The notes under the pieces were generated by a model. It worked only from the letters and a program-made list of their open reading frames with translations, was not told the DNA's origin and ran no database searches. From assembly GCA_016840465.1 (NCBI GenBank), contig JAEOSH010000012.1:1-47534 (forward strand): DNA of 47,534 bases. Direction: 5' to 3'. The stretch is from Candidatus Baldrarchaeum yapensis (GTDB lineage: Archaea > Asgardarchaeota > Baldrarchaeia > Baldrarchaeales > Baldrarchaeaceae). Position numbers and translations under genes: made by a program. This document shows, in pieces, positions 32,731 to 40,773 of the stretch (positions are counted from its first letter, which is position 1; each line of letters starts with the position of its first letter).

Positions 32731-32740
32731 TTATTAATAT
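32731..32740 (+). promoter_or_regulatory. TATA-like box for rio2
   Basis: TTATTAATAT lies 33-42 bases before the rio2 GTG at 32773, with GGTGA at 32761-32765 as the ribosome site. The rest of the 223-base gap (32550-32772) shows no other supportable feature; a 48-codon open frame in it is not convincing. Confidence 0.4.
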
Positions 32741-32772
32741 CACGCCTAACACGAGTACATGGTGACATTGCA

Positions 32773-33651
32773 GTGCTAAAGGCGCTAAAAGTATTCAAAG
32801 AGCTCAAGCAAGAAGACATCTCGGTACTAGGGGCAATAGAGAGATTGATGCGGAAATACGAATACGTACCAGTAGAAATGATTGCAAAGGAGGCAAAAAT
32901 GGACATAAACGACGTCGAGTACTACCTCAGCCGCCTAAACAAATTTGAACTCGTAAGAAGGTGGATAGGCCCTTACATCGGATATGTGCTCAACATGCAC
33001 GGATATGATTGCCTGGCACTACATGCGCTCGTGTGCAAGGATGTCATATCGGCTATCGGTAGAAAACTTGGTGTGGGTAAAGAAGCAGACGTTTATGACG
33101 CTCTCACGCCTGATGGAAGGCGAGTGGTGTTGAAATTCCATAGGATCGGAAGAATAAGTTTTAGAAGTGTAAGAAGAGTGAGAGTTTACGTAGGAGATAG
33201 GAGACACACATCTTGGCTCTACATATCTCGATTATCCGCAAAGCGGGAATTTGAAGCCCTTAAAATCCTGTACCCCCTTGGAGTGGCGGTTCCCGAGCCC
33301 ATAGCTCACAATAGGCACGTGGTCGTGATAAGTTTCATCGATGGGATCGAACTTTCTGAGGTTAAAGAACTTTCTGACCCCCAAGGTTTCCTCGGAGAGA
33401 TAATTGAAAATCTACGAATCGCATATGTAGACGGTGGAATCGTGCATGCAGATCTTAACGCCTACAATATTATAGTAACTGACGACGAGGAGATGCTAAT
33501 AATCGATTGGCCACAATGGGTGTCCACAATACATCCGAGTGCAGAAATGCTCCTGAGAAGGGACCTAAAGAACATATTTAAGTTCTTCAGAAAGAGATTT
33601 GGAATTGAGGCAGATGAAGAGGAAGCCCTCAAATATATAAAGGGTGAATAG
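32773..33651 (+). CDS. rio2: RIO2-family atypical serine/threonine kinase
   Basis: 292 residues, GTG start with GGTGA eight bases upstream. An N-terminal winged helix (residues 15-80) is followed by the RIO kinase domain: GVGKEADVYDAL nucleotide loop, lysine in RVVLKFHRIGRISFRS, hinge, catalytic HADLNAYNIIV near residue 225 and metal-binding IIDWPQW. The winged helix makes this Rio2 rather than Rio1. Rio2 takes part in late 40S (small-subunit) maturation. Four bases separate it from the DUF460 gene. Confidence 0.95.
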   Translation: MLKALKVFKELKQEDISVLGAIERLMRKYEYVPVEMIAKEAKMDINDVEYYLSRLNKFELVRRWIGPYIGYVLNMHGYDCLALHALVCKDVISAIGRKLGVGKEADVYDALTPDGRRVVLKFHRIGRISFRSVRRVRVYVGDRRHTSWLYISRLSAKREFEALKILYPLGVAVPEPIAHNRHVVVISFIDGIELSEVKELSDPQGFLGEIIENLRIAYVDGGIVHADLNAYNIIVTDDEEMLIIDWPQWVSTIHPSAEMLLRRDLKNIFKFFRKRFGIEADEEEALKYIKGE

Positions 33652-33654
33652 TTC

Positions 33655-35715
33655 GTGGAGAACAAAGGGGAAGAAAGAGGTCTAGTGTTTGGTGTGGATA
33701 TACTTCCCATGCACTCCCCCCAATCGAAGAAAGAAGCAAAATACGCCCTCGTCGTCCTAAGCAACGATGGGAAAGTTCTAGAGAGAGTGCAGGGAATATC
33801 AAAAATGGAACTCTTTAAAAGAATTCAGGAATGTAGGCCAGACATCATTGCAACAGATAACGTATTCGAACTTGGAGCGAACGAAAAGGAACTAATAGAC
33901 TTCATATCAAGCTTGCCTGCGAATACGAAGGTAATTCAGGTAACCGGCTCCCCAAGGCACGGAATGGAACCGCTCTACAGAATCGCAAAGCGGCATGGAA
34001 TTAGCATATCAAGTAAGAGTTCATCGCTTGAGGAGGCAGAAGCAGCGGCCCGCCTAGCATTAATGGGCATAGGTTATGAGGTGTCAGCGGTTGAAGGCGA
34101 AGTGAAAATCATAATTTCACGTGCTAGAACATTTGGACCCGGTGGATGGAGCCAGCCTAGATATAGGAGATACCTCTGCGCACTAGTGCAACAAGTGACG
34201 CAAGAAGTGGAGGAACTTCTCAAAAAGCACAATATCGACTACGACTTTTATTGCAGGAAAACGAAATTTGGCTTCATAACGAGCAAATTCACGGCCTACA
34301 CGACCCTTGATGTCATAAGGAAATTAATAAAGGAGCCAGTGAAGCAAGATGTGCAGATAAAGATAATACCTGTAAGGCGAAAGCATCTAGAATTCATTCC
34401 GCTGAACTCCCATGAGGAAGAGTCCGGAAGGACGAAATATCTCATAATAGGTGTAGATCCCGGTGTAACTACGGGCATCGCCATACTTGATATTCACGGA
34501 AACCTGTTAGAGATTTATAGTGCAAAGGAACTGTCAAGGGGTGATGTCATAAGGCTGATATCGAAATATGGCCGCCCACTAGTAATAGCAACTGATGTAA
34601 ACCCCCCGCCCGAGTTTGTGGAAAAGTTGGCAATAGTCTTCGATGCTGAAATATACACTCCACCCCGACCACTTACTGTTGCGGAAAAGAGAAATATAGC
34701 ACAGGAGTATCTGGAAAAACATGTAAGAGAAAAAATATCATTGAATTCTCACGAAAGAGATGCTCTCATAGCTGCAATAAAGGCATATATGTCGATAAAG
34801 AATAAACTGGAGAAAATAGAGGCGCATGTAAAGGAGTTAGGGGTTAAAGTGCCAATCGAAGAAGTTAAGCGCTTAGTACTACGTGGCATGTCTATAAAGA
34901 GAGCGATAGAAGAACTACTGAGCAAAATGGAGAAAAGAAATGAACAACAGGAAGAAGAAACGAGAGAAGAAGTGGATATAAATGAGTTAATTGCGAAAAT
35001 TGAAGAACTAAGGGCAGAATTACGGAAAAAAGGGAAGGAACTGAGCAATCTGAAGGATCTTCTTAATTCCTATAAGGAAAGGGTCAAGCAACTAGAAAAG
35101 GAGAATGCGGCACTCAAAGAGAGCATTAAAAAATTGCTGAGAGAAAGAATATTGGAGATGGAGAGAGATAAGGAAATACTAGTAAGAGATCAGATGATAG
35201 AGAGTTTAATAAATGAGAAGAAGAGGCTCGAGCAGCAAGTGAAAGAGTTAAACGAGAAGATATCGAAATTAATAGGATTAAAGACTCTGGAGACCCGAGG
35301 GGACGTCATACCACTTAAAATAATTGAAAGATTTACTTATGACAGTATAAGGTCGGTAGAAAAAGAACTCGGCATAAAGAAGGGAGATGTCGTTCTTCTC
35401 CTCGACGCAAGCGGCGGAGGAGCCTCAACGGCAGAGTTGCTGATAAAGAAGGGAGTGAAAGCGGTGATTTATAAGACTAAAATGAGCCACACCGCGATGC
35501 AGAAGTTTCGAGAAAATAGAGTTCCGGTTATACCCGCCGATAAGGTCAAAATAGATGCTGTGGAGTCGTTTGCGGTGGTTAACAAGAAGAGTTTGGAGAG
35601 AGCGGTGAGGGAGTGGCATGAGAGTATAGAGGAGGAAGAATCCAGACTGACCCACGAGAAGTTAATTTCGATAATCGAGGAGTACAGGCGGGGAAGACAG
35701 AATTCTGGCGGATGA
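33655..35715 (+). CDS. DUF460 protein (RNase H-like fold, coiled coil; COG2433)
   Basis: 686 residues, GTG start with GGTGA just before it. The N-terminal part (residues 10-170) is followed by a RNase H/RuvC-like domain with LIIGVDPGVTTGIAILD near residue 263 and the second acidic site in VIATDVNPPPEFV. Then comes a long charged coiled coil (about residues 425-545) and a C-terminal alpha/beta domain (GDVVLLLDASGGGASTAELLIKKGVKAVIYKT). Archaea-specific, conserved, biochemically uncharacterised as far as I know. A nuclease or RNA-binding role is inferred from the fold. Confidence 0.9.
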   Translation: MENKGEERGLVFGVDILPMHSPQSKKEAKYALVVLSNDGKVLERVQGISKMELFKRIQECRPDIIATDNVFELGANEKELIDFISSLPANTKVIQVTGSPRHGMEPLYRIAKRHGISISSKSSSLEEAEAAARLALMGIGYEVSAVEGEVKIIISRARTFGPGGWSQPRYRRYLCALVQQVTQEVEELLKKHNIDYDFYCRKTKFGFITSKFTAYTTLDVIRKLIKEPVKQDVQIKIIPVRRKHLEFIPLNSHEEESGRTKYLIIGVDPGVTTGIAILDIHGNLLEIYSAKELSRGDVIRLISKYGRPLVIATDVNPPPEFVEKLAIVFDAEIYTPPRPLTVAEKRNIAQEYLEKHVREKISLNSHERDALIAAIKAYMSIKNKLEKIEAHVKELGVKVPIEEVKRLVLRGMSIKRAIEELLSKMEKRNEQQEEETREEVDINELIAKIEELRAELRKKGKELSNLKDLLNSYKERVKQLEKENAALKESIKKLLRERILEMERDKEILVRDQMIESLINEKKRLEQQVKELNEKISKLIGLKTLETRGDVIPLKIIERFTYDSIRSVEKELGIKKGDVVLLLDASGGGASTAELLIKKGVKAVIYKTKMSHTAMQKFRENRVPVIPADKVKIDAVESFAVVNKKSLERAVREWHESIEEEESRLTHEKLISIIEEYRRGRQNSGG

Positions 35716-35721
35716 GTATTG

Positions 35722-35973
35722 TTACTCCTCGTACTCCTCGGCATCCTTGGTGGCGTCGGGCTTTATAAAGAGAATGTTATTTCCTCTAATGAATATCTCT
35801 CCGTAACATGCTTTTCTTTCCCCGTTTTCCAGTTCTATGGCATTAACAAGCCTTAGATTCATATAACTGTCCACTTGCGCTAGACGCCCTATGAATTCTG
35901 TTCCGTCCTTTAACTTCACAAGGACCTTATTATTAACAGATTTTTCGAGTAGTCGGAGCGGATTTCTTTCCAT
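35722..35973 (-). CDS. Sm-like archaeal protein (LSm)
   Basis: 83 residues from the ATG at 35973 (GGGGGATGG upstream; an earlier ATG at 35982 lies too close to that site). Sm1 motif NKVLVKLKDGTEFIGRLAQVDSYMNLRLVNAIE and Sm2 motif GEIFIRGNNILFI with the conserved RGN-x2-I. The acidic tail (DATKDAEEYEE) is unusual in charge. LSm proteins form heptameric rings that bind U-rich RNA. It ends six bases after the convergent DUF460 gene's stop. Confidence 0.95.
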   Translation of the reverse strand: MERNPLRLLEKSVNNKVLVKLKDGTEFIGRLAQVDSYMNLRLVNAIELENGERKACYGEIFIRGNNILFIKPDATKDAEEYEE

Positions 35974-36066
35974 GTGCGCCATCCCCCAGTTTTACAAAAA
36001 AGATGTCCACACATCCCGTTAAAAATGTTATAGTTTCTTTGTTTATAAACCATACCGCATGACATA

Positions 36067-36633
36067 TTACTTATTGTCATATTTCTGTAATTGTCCAGCG
36101 AATATGATATCCTCGACGTGTGTGTCATCAATTACACTTTCAATTTTAATATTTGCCTCTTCCAGCAATGATACCATAACATGTGCATCGGCTGTTTTTC
36201 GCAAAGTGCTAATAGCAATGTAGGAACGGTTCTTTCCGACTCTTACAATCTCCGAAAGCGCCATTTTAACGTTAGGAATATTCTGAATAACCGTTATGCA
36301 AAACACAACATCAAGCATCTCATCTCTGATAGGTAAATTTTCAACATCGGCACAAATGAGTTCAACATTACTGCTTCTAATCTTAAATTTCGCAATTTTC
36401 AGCATTTCCGCAGATATGTCCACTCCTACTACCCTAACGGCGCAATCTGAGAGTAATCTGCACAAATTCCCGGTTCCACAACCAAGATCGCTCACCAGAA
36501 GGGGCCCCTCTAACTGAGAACTTGTAATGGACAAAACTATCCTATATTTCATGTTCTGCAGATTTTCATAACGTGCATCGTAAAATGGTGCATGCGCATC
36601 ATAATATTCCTTAACGCGTAACTTCTTGTTCAC
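36067..36633 (-). CDS. Class I SAM-dependent methyltransferase
   Basis: 188 residues, GTG start at 36633 (GGTGG upstream; another GTG at 36642 is possible). The methyltransferase motif I is LLVSDLGCGTGNLCRLLSD, followed by VVGVDISAEMLKIAK, ELICADVENLPIRDEMLDVVFC and NVKMALSEIVRVGKN. This is a UbiE/Methyltransf_11-type small-molecule methyltransferase. The substrate is unknown. The C-terminal end (DDTHVEDIIFAGQLQKYDNK) is not diagnostic. It diverges from apgM. Confidence 0.85.
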   Translation of the reverse strand: MNKKLRVKEYYDAHAPFYDARYENLQNMKYRIVLSITSSQLEGPLLVSDLGCGTGNLCRLLSDCAVRVVGVDISAEMLKIAKFKIRSSNVELICADVENLPIRDEMLDVVFCITVIQNIPNVKMALSEIVRVGKNRSYIAISTLRKTADAHVMVSLLEEANIKIESVIDDTHVEDIIFAGQLQKYDNK

Positions 36634-36702
36634 GGGCCCCACCGAGATTATTATTTGATGCTTCGCCTCCTAGATAAAAATGCGCACCGGAAGGGATGTC
36701 AC

Positions 36703-37959
36703 ATGAAAAAGTTGAAGGTCATACTAGTAATTGCAGACGGCATGGGAGATCGTCCTCTAAAGGAACTCGGACATAAAACCCCACTTGAGGCTGCTAATAC
36801 CCCTGCTCTCGACCACATTGCATCAAGCGGCGTTTGTGGAATCATGGATCCAATAGCGCCGGGTGTAAGACCCGGAAGTGACACGTCGCACCTTGCAATC
36901 TTAGGATATGATCCCTACAAGTATTACAGTGGGCGTGGTCCCTTCGAGGCACTGGGGGCTGGAATGGAGTTAAAAGAGGGAGATATAGCGTTCAGGGCAA
37001 ATTTTGCAACTGTGCAAGAGAAGGACAATAAGTTAATAGTTATAGACAGACGTGCAGGAAGAAAAATACCAGAAGGAGATGCGTTTACGAGCGAGCTTTC
37101 AAAGATGAAGTTAGAAAGCGCAAAAGATGTGGAAGTGATCGTTAAACATACAGTGGAGCATCGATGTGTTGTGGTGCTCCGGGGGAGAAATTTATCACAC
37201 CACGTTAGTGATACCGACCCTCACGAGGAAATGGTACCGATAAAGGAGTGTAAGCCTCTTTCTCAAGACGATGCGGCACTGAGGACGGCGAAAATGGTGA
37301 ATGAATTAACTTATAAGTCGTACCAAATACTAAATTCGCATCCCCTTAATGTTGAACGTGAGAAGAGGGGTCTTCCAAAGGTAAATTGCATACTGCTCAG
37401 AGGTGCAGGAGTTTATAGAGAAATTCCATCATTGCAAAGGAGATTTGGAATAAAGGCAGCGTGCATTGCTGGTGCTGCACTTTATAAGGGAGTTGCAAGA
37501 GCTGTGGGAATGGAAATAATCAAAGTACCCGGCGCGACTGGAACCTACGAGACCGATGTGATAGCAAAGGCGCGGGCCGCCATAGATGCCTTGAGGAAAT
37601 ACGATTTCGTGTTCATACATTTTAAGGCAACTGACAATGCATCTCACGACGGAAATATCGAGATGAAAATAAAAATGCTCGAAAAATTCGATGTACTCGT
37701 AAAGTACCTAATAGATAATGTAAACATGGACGAAACAATAATAACTGTAACATCTGATCACACAACTCCTATAAGCATTCGAGATCATACAGGGGATCCG
37801 GTTCCCCTCGCTATTTGCGCCCCTGACGTGAGGAGGGATGATGTCGAGAAATTCGATGAAAGGTCCTGCGCACGTGGCCATCTTGGCAGAATACGAGGTA
37901 CTGATCTCATGAACATATTAATGGACTTGGCAAACAGATCTGAAAAATTCGGCGCATAA
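36703..37959 (+). CDS. apgM: 2,3-bisphosphoglycerate-independent phosphoglycerate mutase (archaeal)
   Basis: 418 residues from the ATG at 36703 (GGGAT upstream); the open frame begins 16 codons earlier without family similarity. ILVIADGMGDRPLKELGHKTPLEAANTPALD and RPGSDTSHLAILGYDPYKYYSGRGPFEALGAG carry the metal-binding Asp and nucleophilic Ser of the alkaline-phosphatase fold. Further metal ligands are in HFKATDNASHDGN and VTSDHTTPI. It interconverts 3- and 2-phosphoglycerate in glycolysis and gluconeogenesis. It is convergent with the PfkB kinase gene, one base apart. Confidence 0.96.
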   Translation: MKKLKVILVIADGMGDRPLKELGHKTPLEAANTPALDHIASSGVCGIMDPIAPGVRPGSDTSHLAILGYDPYKYYSGRGPFEALGAGMELKEGDIAFRANFATVQEKDNKLIVIDRRAGRKIPEGDAFTSELSKMKLESAKDVEVIVKHTVEHRCVVVLRGRNLSHHVSDTDPHEEMVPIKECKPLSQDDAALRTAKMVNELTYKSYQILNSHPLNVEREKRGLPKVNCILLRGAGVYREIPSLQRRFGIKAACIAGAALYKGVARAVGMEIIKVPGATGTYETDVIAKARAAIDALRKYDFVFIHFKATDNASHDGNIEMKIKMLEKFDVLVKYLIDNVNMDETIITVTSDHTTPISIRDHTGDPVPLAICAPDVRRDDVEKFDERSCARGHLGRIRGTDLMNILMDLANRSEKFGA

Positions 37960-37960
37960 A

Positions 37961-38875
37961 TCACAGATCTACTTCTTGCACTTTATTTATTATCTGGGCA
38001 ACTCTCTCCGATATCTTATCCCTGCCAGCAAACCCGGATGGTCCGTATTCTTCTACGGAAAATGAAGCAGCAGCCGAAGCATAAGCGGCAGCTTGGATCT
38101 CATCCCCCGTATTTAGATATTCTATCATGAAAGATATTGTGAAAACATCACCGGCGCCTGTTGGATCGAGTGCCCTTGTTTTAAACGCCGGTACATGGAA
38201 TATTCCCTTTTTCGAAGCAATAAGTGCTCCTTTCTCTCCCATCGTGACCAGTGAGACTCTCGCCCCCATCTTCAGTAGCGTTTTAGTAGCGTCCACAGCA
38301 TTAGACATGCCCGTGGCAATGCAAGCCTCTTCGAGATTTGCATGCACAACATCAACAGGTTTTATGAAATCGGCGATGTCATCTCTAGGGACAAGCTTAA
38401 CTCTTAAGTCTTCATCGACAGACCTTATAAGGCCTTGAATATCGATCGAAAGTAACGAAGATGGGTTCTTCAACTTGTTCACGATATCAGAACTTATCTC
38501 CCCCGCTACAGGCCCGAAGTGGATGATATCACTATCCCTACACTTCTCAGGAATGTCGGAGTATAGTATGTCTTGACACTTTGAAATCAGGAACGATGTC
38601 CTCGTTCCTCCCTCATATATATGCCTGAACCTCGTAGTTGGTCGAGACGAAAGTGTGACGAAAGAAATATCAATACCATTCCTCGCCAAAGTTAAGAGAA
38701 AACTGTCAGGAAAGTCCTCTCCAACCTTTGAAACTATTAAAACTGCAGCTTGTTGGCGTTTTGCCGCGAAACCGCTATACGTTGGGACACCGCCCATGGC
38801 TATCTTCTTAACACCTTTTTCAACGATTATTTCGTCTATTGTTAAATGTCCTATTATCGAAATTTGAACCGCCAT
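37961..38875 (-). CDS. PfkB/ribokinase-family carbohydrate kinase
   Basis: 304 residues from the ATG at 38875. It follows the MoaD-like stop by one base, with GGTG inside the end of that gene. MGGVPTYSGFAAKR near the N-terminus and RALDPTGAGDVFTISFMIEYL near residue 235 are the PfkB signatures, the latter with the catalytic Asp and the anion hole. Substrate class (ribose, nucleoside, fructose phosphate, inositol) cannot be read. It appears cotranscribed with the MoaD-like gene and probably the repeat protein upstream. Confidence 0.88.
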   Translation of the reverse strand: MAVQISIIGHLTIDEIIVEKGVKKIAMGGVPTYSGFAAKRQQAAVLIVSKVGEDFPDSFLLTLARNGIDISFVTLSSRPTTRFRHIYEGGTRTSFLISKCQDILYSDIPEKCRDSDIIHFGPVAGEISSDIVNKLKNPSSLLSIDIQGLIRSVDEDLRVKLVPRDDIADFIKPVDVVHANLEEACIATGMSNAVDATKTLLKMGARVSLVTMGEKGALIASKKGIFHVPAFKTRALDPTGAGDVFTISFMIEYLNTGDEIQAAAYASAAASFSVEEYGPSGFAGRDKISERVAQIINKVQEVDL

Positions 38876-38876
38876 T

Positions 38877-39173
38877 TTAATACACCATGAGCCCTCCGGC
38901 AACAGGCGGAAAGAATGTCACAACATCGTCATGCTTTAATCTTGTTTTAAGGCCATCCAAGAATTCAATATTTCTTCCATTAACTAATATCTTCACATAC
39001 TTTTTAACGCGCCCCTTCTCATCAAGCACTTCATCCCTGAACTTCTCATTCATGTTTTTCGAGATCCACTCTATCAGGTCGAAAACTGTGCTATCATCGT
39101 CCAATTCCACAGTAAATACGTCTGTTCCAAGCAGCTCTCTGAACATTGCAAACACTTTAACCCTTACTCTCAC
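38877..39173 (-). CDS. MoaD/ThiS-family ubiquitin-like protein with four-residue extension after GG
   Basis: 98 residues, GTG start with GGAGG upstream. Beta-grasp pattern: VRVKVFAMFRELLGTDVFTVELDDDSTVFDLIEWISKN..VKKYVKILVNGRNIEFLDGLKTRLKHDDVVTFFPPVAGG followed by LMVY. FFPPVAGG is the archaeal MoaD C-terminus, but GG (residues 93-94) is not terminal as in standard MoaD/ThiS. The protein would need trimming, or uses another chemistry. It could be a sulfur carrier for molybdopterin or tRNA thiolation, or a SAMP-like modifier. The gene overlaps the 3' end of the repeat-protein gene by 17 bases. Confidence 0.82.
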   Translation of the reverse strand: MRVRVKVFAMFRELLGTDVFTVELDDDSTVFDLIEWISKNMNEKFRDEVLDEKGRVKKYVKILVNGRNIEFLDGLKTRLKHDDVVTFFPPVAGGLMVY

Positions 39174-40266
39174 TTCCTTTCCTCCTCGTCATCAGATAGA
39201 TACTCACCGTGACTATGATAATCGAGGCAATAAATATCCATAGGTATGGAGGCAATCCAATAGTCACTCCTTCACTTCTGATCTTTTCAAGTTCAGAGAG
39301 CGCGTTTAGAATTTCCAATATTTTAACGGCAGCATACGTTGCCTCAAGTGATGATGGACATTTTTCACGGAGCGAAAAGCCCCCGTCGGAGCCCTGTAAG
39401 GACAGGACCCACCCGATGACATCTGACCTTATACTATCGACGAAACCCTTATCATAGCGTATCAATATATCTAATGCCCAAAATGTTGATAGAAGATCGG
39501 GGCTTTTTACGTCATCTTTTAGCTTGAATCCTTTACCTCTTTCGTATAAACTTCGTATATAGAAGGACAGATTTAGAGACTGGTACCATTGATCAGAAAC
39601 ATTCAGCGCACGAAGAGTCATAACACCAGCATAAATAATGTCCATTTGTGGAGCCTCGATCGTTAATGTCGAGTTCATAAAGTTAATAACCCAATTTTTC
39701 ACCTCGGTCTTGATGCTTTCATTTAATTCTCCTAGGAGATCGAGAGTCGAAACCGCGTAAAACGTTGCGATGATGCTACCGCTTTCATTCGGGCGATATG
39801 AAAAACACCCGCCATGGTAACAATCAAAGATCCATTTGCAGACATTGTTTACATTTACTAATTCGTCATAAAGCCCCAAATCGATACACAACTTAACACC
39901 GTAATAGATGGTATAAATCGTAGGCTCAACCCCTTTACTATCAGCGAAGAGTCCGTAATTTGGGTCGTCAGTGTTAGTGATGAAGTATACATCTTTTAAC
40001 CACCCCTTAAACTCATCCCGATAGGTGTCATTCCATGCGTCTAGAGTTTTCAAAATCATGTAGGAATAGTAGGTTGATGTCAGATGGGCATTTTTCGCAT
40101 TCGGACTATCAGCGTATCCATCACCTCTTTTTGAATGCGCAAGAAATTCTAATATCATATTTTTACGCGTGGGTGGAGGCTTCAGAAAAACCACGGCTGC
40201 AACGCTGGCAACTATCACACTAATTATTATGAGTGCAATTATGATTCTGAGCCTACGGTCGCGCAT
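39157..40266 (-). CDS. Membrane-anchored protein with prenyltransferase/squalene-cyclase-type repeats
   Basis: 369 residues from the ATG at 40266, with GGTGAT upstream; a GTG at 40284 is in frame. Basic N-terminus (RDRRLR), a transmembrane helix near residues 7-28, about six helical repeats resembling terpene cyclase/prenyltransferase beta-subunit (alpha-alpha toroid) repeats (e.g. LSLQGSDGGFSLREKCPSSLEATYAAVKILE, YGLFADSKGVEPTIYTIYYGV), and a C-terminal transmembrane helix YLWIFIASIIIVTVSIYLM followed by RRKGSESKG. The charge pattern places the repeats outside. No zinc or DxDD catalytic motif is visible, so a binding or structural role is more likely than catalysis. Confidence 0.75.
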   Translation of the reverse strand: MRDRRLRIIIALIIISVIVASVAAVVFLKPPPTRKNMILEFLAHSKRGDGYADSPNAKNAHLTSTYYSYMILKTLDAWNDTYRDEFKGWLKDVYFITNTDDPNYGLFADSKGVEPTIYTIYYGVKLCIDLGLYDELVNVNNVCKWIFDCYHGGCFSYRPNESGSIIATFYAVSTLDLLGELNESIKTEVKNWVINFMNSTLTIEAPQMDIIYAGVMTLRALNVSDQWYQSLNLSFYIRSLYERGKGFKLKDDVKSPDLLSTFWALDILIRYDKGFVDSIRSDVIGWVLSLQGSDGGFSLREKCPSSLEATYAAVKILEILNALSELEKIRSEGVTIGLPPYLWIFIASIIIVTVSIYLMTRRKGSESKG

Positions 40267-40338
40267 ATTATCACCTTTACACAAGCACCATTACGTTTAG
40301 AGCATCACTATCGGAGATTTATGTTTTTTGTGAAATGT

Positions 40339-40764
40339 TTATATGTAGAAATAGAACCTCTGCCCGCCTATTTCCTTTAATCCCCAAAATTTGCTCTTAC
40401 GGATGACAGAAACAATGATCATGGGAGTTTCCGGGTACATGAGATTTAATCTCTCCAATTCCGCTATCCGGCACCACCTAGTGGGTAGATTGCCGCTATG
40501 TTCTCTAGTAATCAACTTACACGTGAAAACTGCTATTATCATGGTTTTCTCGGAGTCAATCACCTGATAAAGCTTCTCGAGCCCGACAACATCAACAAGA
40601 CATCCCGTCTCCTCAAGGATTTCACGTTTCAACGCCTGATCAAGTCTTTCCCCGGGATGCACCTTTCCCCCAGGTAATGCCCACCCTCCATCTCTTTCCT
40701 TGACCAGCAGAACTTTCCCTTCGGAATTGAATACCACTCCAACAACAGTAACCGAGATGTCCAT
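40339..40764 (-). CDS. Nudix hydrolase
   Basis: 141 residues from the ATG at 40764, with GGTGAT (overlapping the preceding stop) four bases upstream. The Nudix box is complete at G33-x5-E39-x7-R47-E48-x2-E51-E52-x-G54 ([23 protein letters not shown]). Short protein of the MutT/ADP-ribose-pyrophosphatase-like class; the substrate (NTP, NDP-sugar, ADP-ribose) is not deducible. It follows the NAD(P)HX-repair gene, so a link to nucleotide-metabolite cleanup is plausible. Confidence 0.92.
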   Translation of the reverse strand: MDISVTVVGVVFNSEGKVLLVKERDGGWALPGGKVHPGERLDQALKREILEETGCLVDVVGLEKLYQVIDSEKTMIIAVFTCKLITREHSGNLPTRWCRIAELERLNLMYPETPMIIVSVIRKSKFWGLKEIGGQRFYFYI

Positions 40765-40773
40765 GCGCATCAC

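Noticed and set aside
32622-32768. 48-codon open frame in the gap before rio2
   Set aside because: No ribosome site, no recognisable pattern, and it runs through the likely rio2 promoter.
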